From the NCBI GenBank assembly GCA_020881915.1, contig JAJFPB010000006.1:2046001-2110000 (forward strand): a DNA stretch of 64,000 bases. Direction: 5' to 3'. The notes beneath the pieces are model-generated. The model did not search any database. It had not been told where the DNA came from and saw only the letters and a program-made list of their open reading frames with translations. The DNA comes from Paramyrothecium sp. XJ0827 (lineage: Eukaryota > Ascomycota > Sordariomycetes > Hypocreales > Stachybotryaceae). Shown piece by piece: positions 54,414 to 64,000 of this stretch (position 1 is the stretch's first letter; each line of letters begins with the position of its first letter). The position numbers and the translations under genes are program-made.

Positions 54414-57400
54414 GGCGAAGACAGCCGGGGGGAGATGCTTCGCCTAAAGGGCGAAGGGAAGCGTGTTACGTCTCCCAGCGAGGATTGACTTTCGGTGGCC
54501 TTTGTTGGGCGGCGTCGATAGAGTTTTGTGCCTGTGGTAGCTTCGACGGGAACACAAACGCGACCCTTAAAAACGGCGAGTCTAAAACCGGATTGTTGGC
54601 TTTCGGTTCAACGGGTGGGTATGACGACGTTCGGCTCGACTGGGGTGTTGTTTGGAAAGACGGGGATGTCAGGGGCAGGCTCCGGCGCCCGAGGACAGAA
54701 AAGACGGCCTGCTTGGAGGGAAAACGAGGGACGATTGGCGCGGGAGGGACGAAGCGAGCGTTGGGCGTAGGATAGGTGCAGAGGAAGAAGGAAATCGATA
54801 CCGCTTGTGAGGAAGATGATGAAAGGAAGAAGCACTCGAGGCACGGTACAGCACAGTACCCGTGGCTTAAGGGAATGATGATGGGGGGTGGGTGGGTGTG
54901 GCGCGGCCAAAGAGGGACAAGACACAAAAAAACCGACAAGGGGACGAATGCACTGGAACTGGGAATGGGTCCAGTGACGCTCAGATCACAGGCCCTGCTT
55001 TTTTTCGTCGCTCTCGCTCCCCGGGCTGGGCTGGACTCGACTGGGTTGGGATGGCGATGGCTGCATGGACACATGGGACGCATGATTTTTGCACGTCAAG
55101 GGTGGTGGGCATGTCACTAGCGCCCCTTGCGTGGTGGGTGACGGTACCTGGTCCACCGAGCAGCGTGCGGGTAGGTTCGGTACCTGGTGTCTTCGGGAGC
55201 CGGAGGATGATGACGAGGCCCTGCAACCGAAGCAATGTCGAGCAGGCTGTCTGTAGATTTGTGCAGATCTATCATGTTCAACGGGGCTGTAACAGGATAC
55301 TGTAATTCCTGTAGAAATCCGATTTTCTGTACGGCAGAACCATCATGGCGTTGTTAAGAAGGGGGCTTTCGCGTTTCTGGCATTCACTTGACAGAATCCG
55401 AGTCTACGGTGTCCAACGCAGTACCGACTCGGGGAATAAGGAAGCCCGCCTAGTGACTGAACGGTCTCGTGTCTTAGCAGCCACCCACTCACTGAACCCA
55501 TGGTGATGGGTATCGATGAATTCGATGTAGCTGGATCTTGCTCAGGACATTGGTGGACCGTTCGGATGCCTCTGAACCATTTTTGTGTATCCATTTCCTT
55601 CTCGCCAGGCGCCCTCTCGGCTTCCTCCGAGTGGCAGAGGCTATGCTAGTTCAAAGCGACATACGCATACCAACAACCAAGTTCCTCAAAGCAAGAAAGA
55701 AAAAAAAAGAGCAACAGGGGTGCGCAAACACGATGCGGGTGGGGAGTCTAGACGCCCTGCGGCCCACCGGCTTGATTGGTCCCATGGACTCGAACCTGCC
55801 CCTGTCAGGGGAACTATTTTTGAGCTAGGTGGGTGGTGTGCCTGGGAGACTCTTTGAGGCTTGGTCCATTCCAGGCATAGCGTGTGCGCGCGGGATACGA
55901 GGCCGACTGCAGTGCAGCGCAGTGGACCGACTTGCACTGGACTGGATGTGGATGGCGTGAGATGGGTGTGGCACCAGCGTTCTGCGGGTGGCTGTTGTGT
56001 TGTTGGATCTCAGCCCAGCTCCGGCCAACGCGAACTGGTGTGCTTGAAAGCACCAAATGCAGACAGTGCATGGCATAAACAAAACAAAGCCACTCGCTAC
56101 TCGATCTATCACACGCCGTAAGCTGTACAGTCGCAGCCGGAAAGAGCGGCTGGAAACCAGCTCGTTGAGCTGCTTTACTTTACGTTGCCGGTAGAGTACA
56201 GTACCTCAAGTTGCTAACAACCTCTTGAAACGATCCATTCCGGGCGCCACTCGCCCGCGACCACTTGGGACGATTAAGTGAAACGCTGACAAGCCGGCTT
56301 CTTCCTCGAACCCACCGCTACCACGCGACGTGCGCGGCATCCAAACACAAAGGAAGAATCTTCATCGCCGGAGCTATTCTGCAAGCCTTCCCATCCGCGC
56401 AACCGTGCCCTCGGAAAAGCAATGTGTTTCTGTTCTCATGTCTCTCTTCTCTCTAAATTCTACAGTGGAGGCGACAGTCGATCTAAGGACGCTACCCTAG
56501 CAAGTCCACTCTTTGCTTGAGCTTGTTCTGGTCCCTCCCTTGGAGCCGTCGATACCTGCAAAGCACGAAATCCATCGGCCGGACTCGTCGTCTCAGATTT
56601 TGAACCTTTTGTCCGTTTCGCCACAGACTGTCTTGACGGGCCGGGGAGGCCCCGAGACTTGGCTAAAGCCCTAGGGTCGGGAAGCGGCGATATGCCAGCA
56701 AACCAAACAATGGATGGGATCGAACAGGTCAATAGTAGTCCAATCGAGCTTCTTTCATTGGTCCCAGACGATGGGTATACTGAATAAGCTCCTGGTCCTG
56801 CCCCTGAACGAAAGTCTATCGATCTGACGCGTCTCCCGGAACTAACAACTGAGCTGCCCGGAACCCTCGGTCACGTCAGAATACCATTTGGCTGGTTCAA
56901 TGCTTAATGCCAACCTGTTAAGATCGCATTTTTCGCTTGATACGAGCCATGGAGCCATCGGCAACCCCAGATACTTCCCACTCCCGTCCCCAAGCATTCG
57001 CCAGCTTTGCCCTTCTCGCCTTGGCGTCGGACAGGGGTCCAGCAGCCGACCGTTTTTCTTCAGAACCCTTCTTTACTACCCTGTCTTGGCACCGTATTTG
57101 TAGTGGAGTACAATAGTCGTTTTGCCGGCAGATCTTTCCCCAAACCAGGGGTATTGTGTCACTGACGGTGACCCTCCCCAGTCAAAGTCTGTGCTGCTAG
57201 GTGAGGCGCAGCACTCAACTATTGTGACGTCAGGTGGGTTTCGGCGCTGATGTCTCGAAGGTTGGTCTTTCAGGAATGGATTTGCGCGGGAAGGGCCCGG
57301 CCTCAAGCGTGGGATTAGAGACGGTAAGTACGATTCGGTATTGTAACTGTTGCAATTGCGTAAGCCCGTTCGTGCTTGAGGTGTGCATGGAGTTCTAGCC

Positions 57401-58349
57401 AGCCGCATCATCGGCAGCTTAGGACCCCAACTTAGCAGGTCCCAGTTCGGCGGGTGGAACATACGGCGGAGGTTGCGCAATTGCCCATTGCCAGAGCACA
57501 CATTATTCAATCAAGATGGCCGCCGAATCCAGCACAGAGCGCCAGCTCACGAAAAACCGGAGGCCAAACGTTTGAAGGAACCTCGGCTCGTCAAGTGGTG
57601 TTCACTACCTAAGCCATCGAACTTGATGCCCAGACATGTTCCAAGTCTGGCCTCCGTTGAGACCCTGACGCATGTTTCGTAGGGCCTCGTAGAAGGGGCA
57701 TGAAGTTGTTGCAGACATCACTATCCGACTCATGCTGCAAGTCGACTCTTGTCCCGCTGCCAACGTATCTTTCCTTGGGCCGCTGCTGTATGCTTCTTTG
57801 AGCCGCGAAGTGGCTCTGGTAATCCCTCCCTCTTGTCCGAACACCGCAGGTAGCTCATTTTGTTTGGTAAAGCTACCTTATGCATTATGGACCCATGGTT
57901 TCGGCTCTTGGCAAGTGTCCCTCTCCCAGTCTCCTTGCCGCTCGCTTTGACTTCAGGTCCACGCAGTAGGTTGTTCGCTTGTTGAGATGTACAACCACCA
58001 CAGGCCAAGAGTAACGCAGCTCTAAATGAAGCGGGCATCCTTTCCGTTGTTGCGCAACTCAATCGAAGGCTAGCCATGTGTGACCAATGGTTCTTCAAGA
58101 GAACAGTCCAGCATCTCAATGACCTTCTAGCGGAACTCACGAGACTCAGTGCGTCACTTATGCCAGGAAAAGGTTCCTCTGGATCCGAGTTGTCCCTGTT
58201 GAACTGGATGCAATTGATACGAGCTTTAAAGGACCTCCTTTGGTCCGCGAATGCAAGTCGCTACCTCGAAGGAATCGGCATAAAGAACCGACACTGGTCA
58301 GCTACATTGTGTCCGGACACCGAGAATGGGTGAAGTGGCCAGCAAGAAC
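54414..58349. other. Gene-poor region
   Basis: Nearly 4 kb without a supportable gene. The part next to 54413 must hold the leader and promoter of the channel gene. A homopolymer-like A-rich string lies at 55690-55708. Open frames are short and mutually overlapping. A plus-strand stretch at 58020-58330 reads somewhat like protein just before the reductase relic and might be an earlier part of it, but no motif was recognised. Confidence 0.4.
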
Positions 58350-58975
58350 GCAAGAACGTCGACGTAATCGCGCATGCTCGTGGAACCAAGAGTGTTCCCG
58401 CCGCCCGCGAGCGACTCCAGGGATCCATCTGCGGGTTTGGTGTATGGCAGGATTCTTAGACCGACAGGCTAGGCGCAGTCGTTGGTGACTTGTCGCAGCC
58501 GCGCCTCGGACTTAACGATAAGACGTGGAACGCGGTTGGTGACGCCGCTGATGCTGTAACTCACAACGCGCCTAGGTCCACTGGGTGCAAGATCAAAAGC
58601 ATATTGAGCGCAGCAATGTTCTGTCCACGCTCGATACCCTAGAGCTTTGTGACCAGGGCAAGCCCAAGCTTTTCTCATCCGTTAACTATTCTCGACACAG
58701 ACTACTACACCAACCTATCGCAGGAGCATACCAGCACGGGACGGGGCGCTGCCAGGAAATAGATGACATGATGGGCAGTCACACCAGCCTTGGAGCCGGT
58801 TACAGCCAATCCAAGTGGGTGAGTAGCTTTCAACCCCCCTTTTATACGTATCAATGATTCTGATGTGCTACAGCCGACGTGGTCCCCTCGGATCTATCGT
58901 CCACCCTAGCTGTATCCTAGGAGACGCCGCCACGGGTGTTTGCAAGAACGATGACTTTCTCAGCCTAAACCTCAT
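58350..58975 (+). pseudogene. Relic of a Lys2-type thioester reductase domain
   Basis: Consecutive segments in changing frames match the order of a Lys2/NRPS-like NAD(P)-dependent reductase domain: RERLQGSICGFGVWQDS, then GDLSQPRLGL and THNA (to about 58572), VHWV and NVLSTLDTLELCDQGKPK, DDMM then GAGYSQSKWV (to about 58819), and, in a third frame, SRRGPLGSIV, ILGDAATGV and NDDFL (to about 58970). TAG at 58457-58459 interrupts the first segment, the frame shifts at about 58572, and a GTGAGT/CTACAG pair at 58816-58874 could be an old intron. The catalytic Tyr/Lys pair (YSQSK) survives. No adenylation or carrier domain was found upstream, so only a fragment remains. In its active form such a domain reduces a carrier-bound acyl to an aldehyde. 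Confidence 0.65.
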
Positions 58976-60285
58976 CCAGCCCAGACTGCGACCATCAGCA
59001 GCAGCAACGCAAGAGTTCACGTTCTCCATACCCCCGCCCATGCCTGCCTGCGTAATGAATGAGGACCTCTCCGTCTCGAGCTACTACGGTCACGAGTGCC
59101 CGAGGTGGAGAATGACTGGATGACCTAGCTGGAGACTTTGGTCTCTTAGTTTCGTCCAGAAGAACGAGGAGCAGGCGCCTTGATGCCTATTTTCCAAATG
59201 GTAGTCAACGATCTTTCATCAAAACGTGTGCGCTTGAGCTTGACGACTGCAATATCTTCAAGGCCGATGCGGACCGGTGGACAGGCATCGACGAGTGCCG
59301 GTGAGGGTGTTACCAGAGAGGCCGTCGGCCGTTTCGTGCGGTATCTGGCCGAGACCAAGTTTTGGGTGTGGCCAACGGGCCGCGGCAGGGAGCTGCCAGC
59401 CATGGGAGCGAACATTGCGCAGTGCACAGGCGCAATATGGTGTTGGTGGACATGGTGGTACGGTGTAAGGGAGAGAAAAAATTGCGGCATGACTTAGATG
59501 GCAGCCTGTATATATGAGGGGGAAAACATTCCAAGGAATGAGAGAAAACGAAGTAGAAAGTGGGCATCAGCAGCCTTCAATCCAAGTTGAATCCGAATTT
59601 TGGCGTACGAGTCCCAGATGCTGAGACACCATACCTCAGTGCCCTGCCTCTGATACCTTACACAGAAGGACAATTGTCACGATGAGGTGATCTTAGTAGG
59701 CTCAATATTCTCAAGTCCAAATATCTCAGAACAACATTTGCTTAAACAAAACAAATTTAAAAAAAAATTAAAAAAAAATTAAAAAAAAATAATAAAAAAG
59801 CTAGGATTATCGAGAACCTGCCGGTCTAGCTGCCATGTCCATGGAAGAATCACGTTGGCAGCATCACAGTGACCGAGGCAAGCTTGGTTGGGATTTCTAG
59901 GGAGCTGAAGAAATGTCCCCCCATAAGCGGTCCCGAGCAGCCGCATGTGAAATCGGTCAGATGAAATAGTTCAATTGCAAAACTCCTTGAGTAAAAGAAA
60001 GCCCGTGCCGAAATGTACATATTCCACCTTTGGGGCAAAAAAAAAAGACAGCATTGAAACCAATCAGGTAAACCCAGGCCATAAAATCAGTAGACACATC
60101 AGCTCGTTTTTCCACGTCTCACCATAAACCAATTCCCCATCAAAGATGCCCACGTTACTTGCCCATCCATTTTTACGCTGGCCGCGTGTCTGGGTTCACG
60201 CGAGTGGAAACAGCCGCGCCAGTTTAGAACTTGAGTTGAGGATGTTCCTCCGCAAGGAGAAAAAGGTGTGAGAGAATGGGTATGC
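58976..60285. other. Spacer with simple-sequence tract
   Basis: No recognisable gene. Short open frames on both strands around 59150-59490 lack family signatures. The right end includes the 3' region of the acidic protein gene. Confidence 0.4.
59757..59789 (+). repeat. A-rich 11-bp tandem repeat, 3 copies
   Basis: Three head-to-tail units of TT followed by nine A. It is a simple-sequence tract likely to vary in length between strains. Confidence 0.9.
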
Positions 60286-61253
60286 TTAGACCTCCACGGG
60301 TCCTTGGCTCCGCGTCTTGCGCGCCGTCCTACCTACCGCCGGCGCTTGCTTCTTGTCCTTCTTTACCGTCTTTCCGTTAGGCGACGTAGCTGTGGCGGCG
60401 GGCTCGCCGGCGTTGGTCTTAACCTTCTTCTCAGAGCGCTCGTCGCTCGCACCATTCAGTGCCTCGGCGCTACCGTTGGCAGACTTGTCACCGCTGGCCT
60501 CGGTGATGGGCGCGGCAGGCTCGACGTCTTCAAGCTTGCGCTTCTTGTCCTCAGCTAGAGTCTCCTCTGCGGCCGTCTTGGCTGCCTCGTCAGCCGGGTC
60601 CGTCTCGGGTTCCGTCTGGATAGCGCCGGTCATTTCAACGTCGGGCTTGGCGTCAGCGCTGCTGTTGCCATTAACAGCCGCGACGGGGGCGTCGGAGGCT
60701 TCCTCTACGACTGCGCCGCCATCGGGCTTGGACATGGCCGCCGTAGGGGCCGGTTCCTCGACGCCCATAATCACTGTGGCTTCTTCCTGGGCTGGAGCAG
60801 AGGTGGGCTCCTCAATAGTATTAAGGACCGGGCGCGGCGTCCCACCCGCGGGCGTGTTGCCGTTGATGGGTGTCTCGGGCACGGACATGACCTCAACGGG
60901 CTTGGGGAAGCTGACCTTGGGACCCGCGCCGTCAGGAACGTCGAGCTTGCTCGCGTCAGGCTGGGGCTCGGCGGGCTTCGTCTCTTCAGGCTTGTCGATG
61001 GTAGGGACAGTGGGAGCGGCCGCTTCAGCTTCAGGCGCACCCGGCGCAGGCTGGCCAACTATAGCGCATGGTCAGTCGCATGTCGAAGTACTTGCAGCCT
61101 ACGGTCGGGGAAGACGCGCAGCCGCTGAGGAGATGCGCAGGCCAATCTCGAAAACAATTATTTGATTGGATTCAATTGATGACAGGACGTCAATTGCAAC
61201 AGCTGGACAGCTTCCATACCTTTGTCAATTGCTGGGGCAAGTCCGTCGGCCAT
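60286..61253 (-). CDS. Disordered acidic protein with nuclear-localisation-like clusters
   Basis: Exons 61253-61220 and 61058-60286. The intron is 161 nt, long for this window (GTATGG to CTATAG, phase 1), giving 268 residues. The start MADGLAPAIDK is joined to VGQPAPGAPE. The whole chain is rich in Ala, Glu, Pro and Thr, with no predicted fold. Basic clusters KKRKLEDVE (about 183), EKKVKTN (about 220) and KKDKKQAPAVGRTARKTRS near the C-terminus could direct it to the nucleus. I do not recognise the family, and no function is assigned. Supported as a gene by the clean splice sites, the ATG in good context (AACATGG) and consistent codon use over 257 codons. Confidence 0.75.
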
Positions 61254-62657
61254 GTTGATGACGTAAGAGTGAGCTCAGGTACTTCGGGGGAGAATGGATG
61301 GGAATCGCAGAAGCTCGCGCAGCTCCGAGTAGCGGCTTGCAGAGGGAGAAGGAAGGGGGGCGGTTCCAGATCTGGGGTAGAAGTAGCTCTGCGGTAGCAG
61401 GGAAGCAGAGAGACGAGGACGTAGGGTTCGGTGAAGCTTGCTCGACGTGTTTTGCAGGTGTGGTATGCAAGGGAGAGGTGGGAGGTTGGAAGAGCAGTGG
61501 TCACGGTTGGACAAGAGGATGCAGAGGTGATGGGATGAGGTTGGAAAGGTCTCGCTTGGTCTTCGCGGTTACCCTACCTCACCTCAACCCTCATTACTAA
61601 AGCCGTACCAAGTACGCAATGCACGAGGACGTGGGCGAGGGCCAGGGCGAGGGCGCGCGCGAGAGAGGGAGAGAAGGCCCTTGGTATTTTTGGGTTCCAC
61701 CAAAGAACTGGGGGAGAGGGGGCCACGGCCACCCGTACTGTACAGCATCGGCAGCTCACATCATCGCATCGGCTCAGCGCAGCGCAAAAAACAAGGTGAG
61801 GAGGGATGATGATGTTCCTTTTCTGTGATGGCCCTGCGGAGCGGAACCTGCCAGACACGGGCTAGCTCCACAGTGCTCTCCCTCCGCCTGGTGGGACGGC
61901 GGCACTGTAGTCCAGTCCCAATCCAATAGTCCTTGCGTAGGATAAGCCCCGAAGGTTAAGCCTCTGCCATGGTGGCCCTTGTTTCCGGCTTGTTTCTTGG
62001 GGGGAGGGAGGGAGCATGGAGGAGGCTGGACGCGCTCGTGAGTGCGACATGTTCCACCGAAAACCGACAGACTGTGTGCTTCGCGGTAGAGGTCCCCATG
62101 AACGACAGTGCGGATTGACGGAGCTTAGCAAGCACTGCAATGGTACGGTAAAGGTATGACCCGGAAAGAGGTGAATTGCGGGGAAGCCCGATCTGGTACC
62201 GTAAATGTCCCGTGCGATTGCGCTGCACTGTGACGTTCACTGTGATTGCTCCGCTCGATGTGCCTTACGTAAGTCAAAGAGGTCAGCCAAGGGGAAGCTT
62301 GGGCCACCTCAAGTACTGTCACCTCGTTAGCTCCGATACAAGCTTTCGAACAAATCAACAGCTCCATTTCGGTTCATTAACACCTACAATAGAACCGACA
62401 AGGTGATAGCTTCTGGACCGCGAAGCTCCCTTACCGGCGCTAGTATTTACAGTATCGACGACAGGTTTATCGTGACGCTACTATCTACGCGACACGTCCA
62501 TTGACACTTGTAGTATGCATGCGCCCTTTGACCTGGACCCCTCTGGAGGCCACAGCTTTAATTTGCAACATTAGTCTGGATGGTTTAGATATTTGCCAGC
62601 AAATATTACATATTGAGGACTCTTTAATTGTTCATCGCTTTTATGCTCAAGCTACGT
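61254..62657. other. Spacer between acidic protein and lipase genes
   Basis: Upstream region of the acidic protein gene and 3' region of the lipase. The plus strand at 61620-61680 is a GAG/GCG-rich simple stretch. No gene was recognised. Confidence 0.4.
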
Positions 62658-63806
62658 CTACAAGATCCCTCCTGGTACGGTGCCGCCAATGAGGATAGCA
62701 TCCGCCGCAGCATCATCCTTGACTTCCTCTCGGATGTCCTCGGGGAAGTAGATGCCATTGACCGTGTCAGGGTTGGTATCGTTGATGCAACTAATCCTTC
62801 CAAAGTAGTAACTGTGGTCGGTGATGCTGATGGGGAGCGAGAGGTTGGCGTTGCATCCAAAGTTTTGGTTGCCCAGGCAAGTCTTGATGTCGGCAATCGG
62901 CCAGCGGTTGGGGTCGGCCGGGGTGCCAGTGAGCCAGATTTCAGGGGATGTGTGCGCATATCCCAAAACTACCAGAGGCACCTTTGGGACCACGTCGCCG
63001 TTGTGCGTCACTCGGTAGAGGCGTCCTGGTTGACCGCTGATGAAGTCGCTGAACTTGTCATTGCCGACGCGCGGCTGCCCGTACGTGTACAGGTCCAGCC
63101 TGTAGCCGTCCACAGCGCGCAGGTGGGCCGCGGCGATCGTAACGATGGCACCCCCGAGGGAGTGGCCCGTGAGGACGACCTTGTAGTTGGGGTAGCTGAC
63201 GATGGTCTGAAACAGCGCGGTTCGCACGTCCCGAGCGATCTCGTTCCAAGCATTGTAGAAGCCGCGGTGCATCCAAGCCCCCGGGGCCAGAAGACTGTCG
63301 ATGGCCTTGAAGTCTAGGTTAGTTGCCCAGTTCTTGTCCGTGACGGTACCGCGAGCGGCGAAGACGATTTCTTTCCGCGAGTCCACGCGGGCCACGTAGC
63401 CTGCGATATCATTCCCCGTACTGTCGAATGCCATTCATTAGTGTTGGGGTTCTGTCGCCTGAAATGTGGATTAGGGCAATGAATACATGAATGACTGGAC
63501 AACGACACCCTTGTCCGTGAGAAGTCGGTTGCAGTTCGATTCACACTTGAGTGGCTGTCCGGCCGGTGTGTTGTAGTTGCAGTACGCAGCGCCGGCGTAC
63601 TCGGCGTAAAGGTCAAGACGATCTAGTTCCGAAGATGTGATCGCCACTACCCTCCATTGTCAGAAATTGCCGAAAAGAATGCACATACAAGCTGCGCTAA
63701 AGTTGTTGGTACCTGCTGTCTCCTCCCTCTCCAGCAAGGAGAGAGGGGTCGCAAGAGCAAGGCCGGCTACGGCGGCAAGCGATAGGACGGTTCGGCACAG
63801 CATCAT
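62658..63806 (-). CDS. Secreted class 3 lipase (fungal lipase family, PF01764)
   Basis: Exons 63806-63689, 63646-63487 and 63420-62658, with introns of 42 and 66 nt; phases fit, giving 346 residues. The protein starts MMLCRTVLSLAAVAGLALAT, a signal peptide, so it is secreted. The mature part has AEYAGAAYCNY at about 50, VARVDSRKEIVFAARGT at about 101, the nucleophile elbow GHSLGG at about 175, NGDVVPKVP (catalytic Asp) and TDHSYYF (catalytic His). Paired cysteines fit an extracellular fold. The expected reaction is hydrolysis of triacylglycerol or related esters. The second intron uses a distal acceptor (GACAG at 63421); the nearer AG would meet stops. A 42-nt first intron is short but has CTGAC and TAG in place. 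Confidence 0.88.
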
Positions 63807-63912
63807 GGCTTTCAAAATGCAGTATTCTGTCAGCTTGAAGCTTGCAAAAGGCCTAGTAGAGCTGGTGCAGAGACCGGACCCGCCTCTGGTTCTGGATCAT
63901 GGGACTGACGCC

Positions 63913-63918
63913 TTTATA
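63913..63918 (-). promoter_or_regulatory. Possible TATA box of the lipase gene
   Basis: TATAAA on the minus strand, about 107-112 nt upstream of the lipase ATG, in an otherwise featureless upstream region. Spacing is reasonable for a short leader. Confidence 0.4.
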
Positions 63919-64000
63919 GTCTGCACCGTCAATCAAAAGATATCCAACAACGGATGTTCTTGTGGAGCTACGACAACTGTTCTTCGGTTACACTCGCTCG

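Noticed and set aside
53631..54488. Plus-strand frame opposite the channel gene
   Set aside because: Antisense of transmembrane coding sequence without family similarity.
54466..55083. 205-codon minus-strand frame upstream of the channel gene
   Set aside because: It lies in the leader/promoter region, is rich in Pro and Ser, and has no family similarity.
58816..58874. Functional intron in the reductase relic
   Set aside because: GT and AG are present, but the upstream stop and frameshift already disable the frame, so a working intron cannot be claimed.
60317..61165. Long plus-strand frame opposite the acidic protein
   Set aside because: Low-complexity Ala/Ser/Val translation of the antisense strand; it runs through the splice acceptor of the better supported minus-strand gene.

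Overview
The window is nuclear DNA of a filamentous ascomycete, most likely a Sordariomycete. The evidence is short (about 45-90 nt) GT-AG introns with CTAAC/CTGAC-like branch points, pyrimidine-rich leaders, and fungal families: HET, NACHT/NB-ARC NLRs, SRPK-like kinases, 2EXR, a Csc1-type channel and a PF07247 acetyltransferase. The genus cannot be told from the sequence. All exon structures were built by hand by matching splice sites, reading phase and family motifs. No RNA evidence was available.

Layout. 1-6204 has no recognisable gene except the leader of a TBC-domain Rab GAP (6205-9108). A UbcH7-like E2 enzyme follows (10001-10543, minus). From 11664 to 42419 lies an accessory, immunity-like island. 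It holds (i) a nucleoside-phosphorylase/NB-ARC/TPR NLR, (ii) a broken aminoglycoside-phosphotransferase-like gene, (iii) a SEFIR/TIR-like/NACHT/12-ankyrin NLR, (iv) a broken bZIP-like (DUF3425-type) gene, (v) two SRPK-like kinases, (vi) a 2EXR gene with an in-frame TAG, (vii) an 11-exon alpha/beta-hydrolase/NACHT/C2H2 NLR, (viii) a 10-exon SNF2 (Rad5/Rad16-type) ATPase and (ix) an ankyrin-HET protein. An 11-bp AT-rich tandem repeat and a diverged pair of about 300-bp direct repeats sit between island genes.

From 42944 the content becomes ordinary again: RRP1/Nop52, a large disordered single-pass membrane protein, an alcohol-acetyltransferase-like enzyme and a Csc1/OSCA-type channel. A gene-poor stretch (54414-60285) contains the relic of a Lys2-type thioester reductase domain. 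The window ends with a disordered acidic protein and a secreted class 3 lipase.

How the genes may work together. Fungal NLRs and HET proteins are linked to non-self recognition and regulated cell death. Here three NLRs with three different N-terminal modules, two NTPase types and three different C-terminal modules share 30 kb with a HET protein, kinases and pseudogenes, between housekeeping genes. That fits a birth-and-death island of recognition genes. Any functional cooperation between them is inference.
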